Assembly: GCA_017411945.1 (NCBI GenBank)
Contig: JAFQPD010000052.1
Span: 1-12,402 of the forward strand
DNA length: 12,402 bases
Direction: 5' to 3'
DNA from: Mailhella sp.
Lineage (GTDB): Bacteria > Desulfobacterota > Desulfovibrionia > Desulfovibrionales > Desulfovibrionaceae
The notes under the pieces were generated by a model that was given only the letters and a program-made list of their open reading frames with translations, had not been told where the DNA came from and searched no databases. The position numbers and the translations under genes were made by a program. Of this stretch, positions 12,052 to 12,402 are shown piece after piece. Position 1 is the first letter of the stretch, and each line of letters begins with the position of its first letter.

Positions 12052-12402
12052 TTACTTCACTTCGGTGAAGTCGGCGTCGACCACGTCGTCGTCCTTCTTG
12101 GCGCCGCCGCAGTTGCCGCCCTGGCAGCCGCCTTCCTGCTGAGCTCCCTGAGCGTTCTTGTAGAGCATTTCGGCCAGCTTGTGGGAAGCCTGGGAGAGGT
12201 CGTCGGAGGCCTTCTTGATGGTCTCGGTGTCGTTGCCTTCCATAGCCTTCTTCAGGGCTTCGGTCTTGGCTTCGACTTCAGCCTTGAGGGCGGGGTCGAC
12301 CTTGTCGCCGAGGTCCTTGAGGGACTTTTCGGTGGCGTAGATGAGGTTGTCGGCCTGATTGCGGGCCTCGATGGCTTCCTGCTTCTTCTTGTCTTCGGCG
12401 GC
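12052..12402 (-). CDS. dnaK: DnaK (Hsp70 chaperone), C-terminal part
   Basis: The last 116 codons of a cytoplasmic Hsp70; the N-terminal ATPase and most of the substrate domain lie past the right edge. The frame is open to base 12402. The sequence shows the helical lid subdomain (EAIEARNQADNLIYATEKSLKDLGDKV..., which carries the family's typical NQAD(N/S)L(I/V)Y element), a low-complexity Gly/Gln linker, and the acidic terminal motif DDDVVDADFTEVK, matching the conserved DnaK tail that ends in DVVDA(D/E)F(E/T)EV. The linker contains GGCQGGNCGG, giving two Cys four residues apart, which is unusual in a disordered DnaK tail. A strong terminator follows, so dnaK is the last gene of its transcript. 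Confidence 0.93.
   Translation of the reverse strand, partial: AAEDKKKQEAIEARNQADNLIYATEKSLKDLGDKVDPALKAEVEAKTEALKKAMEGNDTETIKKASDDLSQASHKLAEMLYKNAQGAQQEGGCQGGNCGGAKKDDDVVDADFTEVK

Overview
The window looks like chromosome from a GC-rich, anaerobic, dissimilatory sulfite- or sulfate-reducing Desulfovibrionaceae-type bacterium. The best evidence is a complete dsrC with both C-terminal cysteines, close to an nfnAB pair (electron-bifurcating ferredoxin:NADP+ oxidoreductase). The genus cannot be fixed from sequence alone. No rRNA, tRNA, CRISPR array, transposase or phage gene was seen.

Layout. 1-3130 (minus strand): the 5' part of an amino-acid-type periplasmic binding protein with its own promoter, then nfnA-nfnB, which end in stacked terminator hairpins. 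nfnA has a sigma70-like promoter with a perfect 12-bp palindrome at the predicted start point. 3250-5010: a hairpin-rich stretch without a gene, a small lipoprotein with a His-rich tail (+), an unannotated 44-codon membrane miniprotein (+), and a beta-carbonic anhydrase with a His-rich tail (-). 5090-7830 (+): a promoter, a yybP-ykoY type Mn2+ riboswitch with an overlapping terminator, terC, and a CNNM/CorC-type transporter. The CNNM gene lies between two identical 52-nt copies of a terminator module. 7860-8820: a DMT/EamA exporter. 8834-12402 (minus strand): a small secreted protein, a vWA-OmpA periplasmic protein, dsrC, a YchJ-like SEC-C protein, and the end of dnaK.

How the genes fit together. 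nfnAB and dsrC belong to the energy metabolism of a sulfite reducer: pyridine nucleotide/ferredoxin balance and sulfur delivery from dissimilatory sulfite reductase. The 3.4-7.8 kb stretch has a metal theme: a Mn2+ riboswitch with a TerC exporter, a CNNM-type divalent cation transporter, a zinc enzyme with a 16-His tail, and a His-rich lipoprotein. Linking these into one response is inference, because they are on different strands and behind separate terminators.

The most notable unexplained site lies between dnaK and ychJ. A consensus-quality sigma54 promoter faces ychJ, but a strong intrinsic terminator stands about 60 nt downstream and before the gene. This would give either a short sigma54-dependent RNA or an attenuated leader. 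All functions are read from motifs; no database search was possible.
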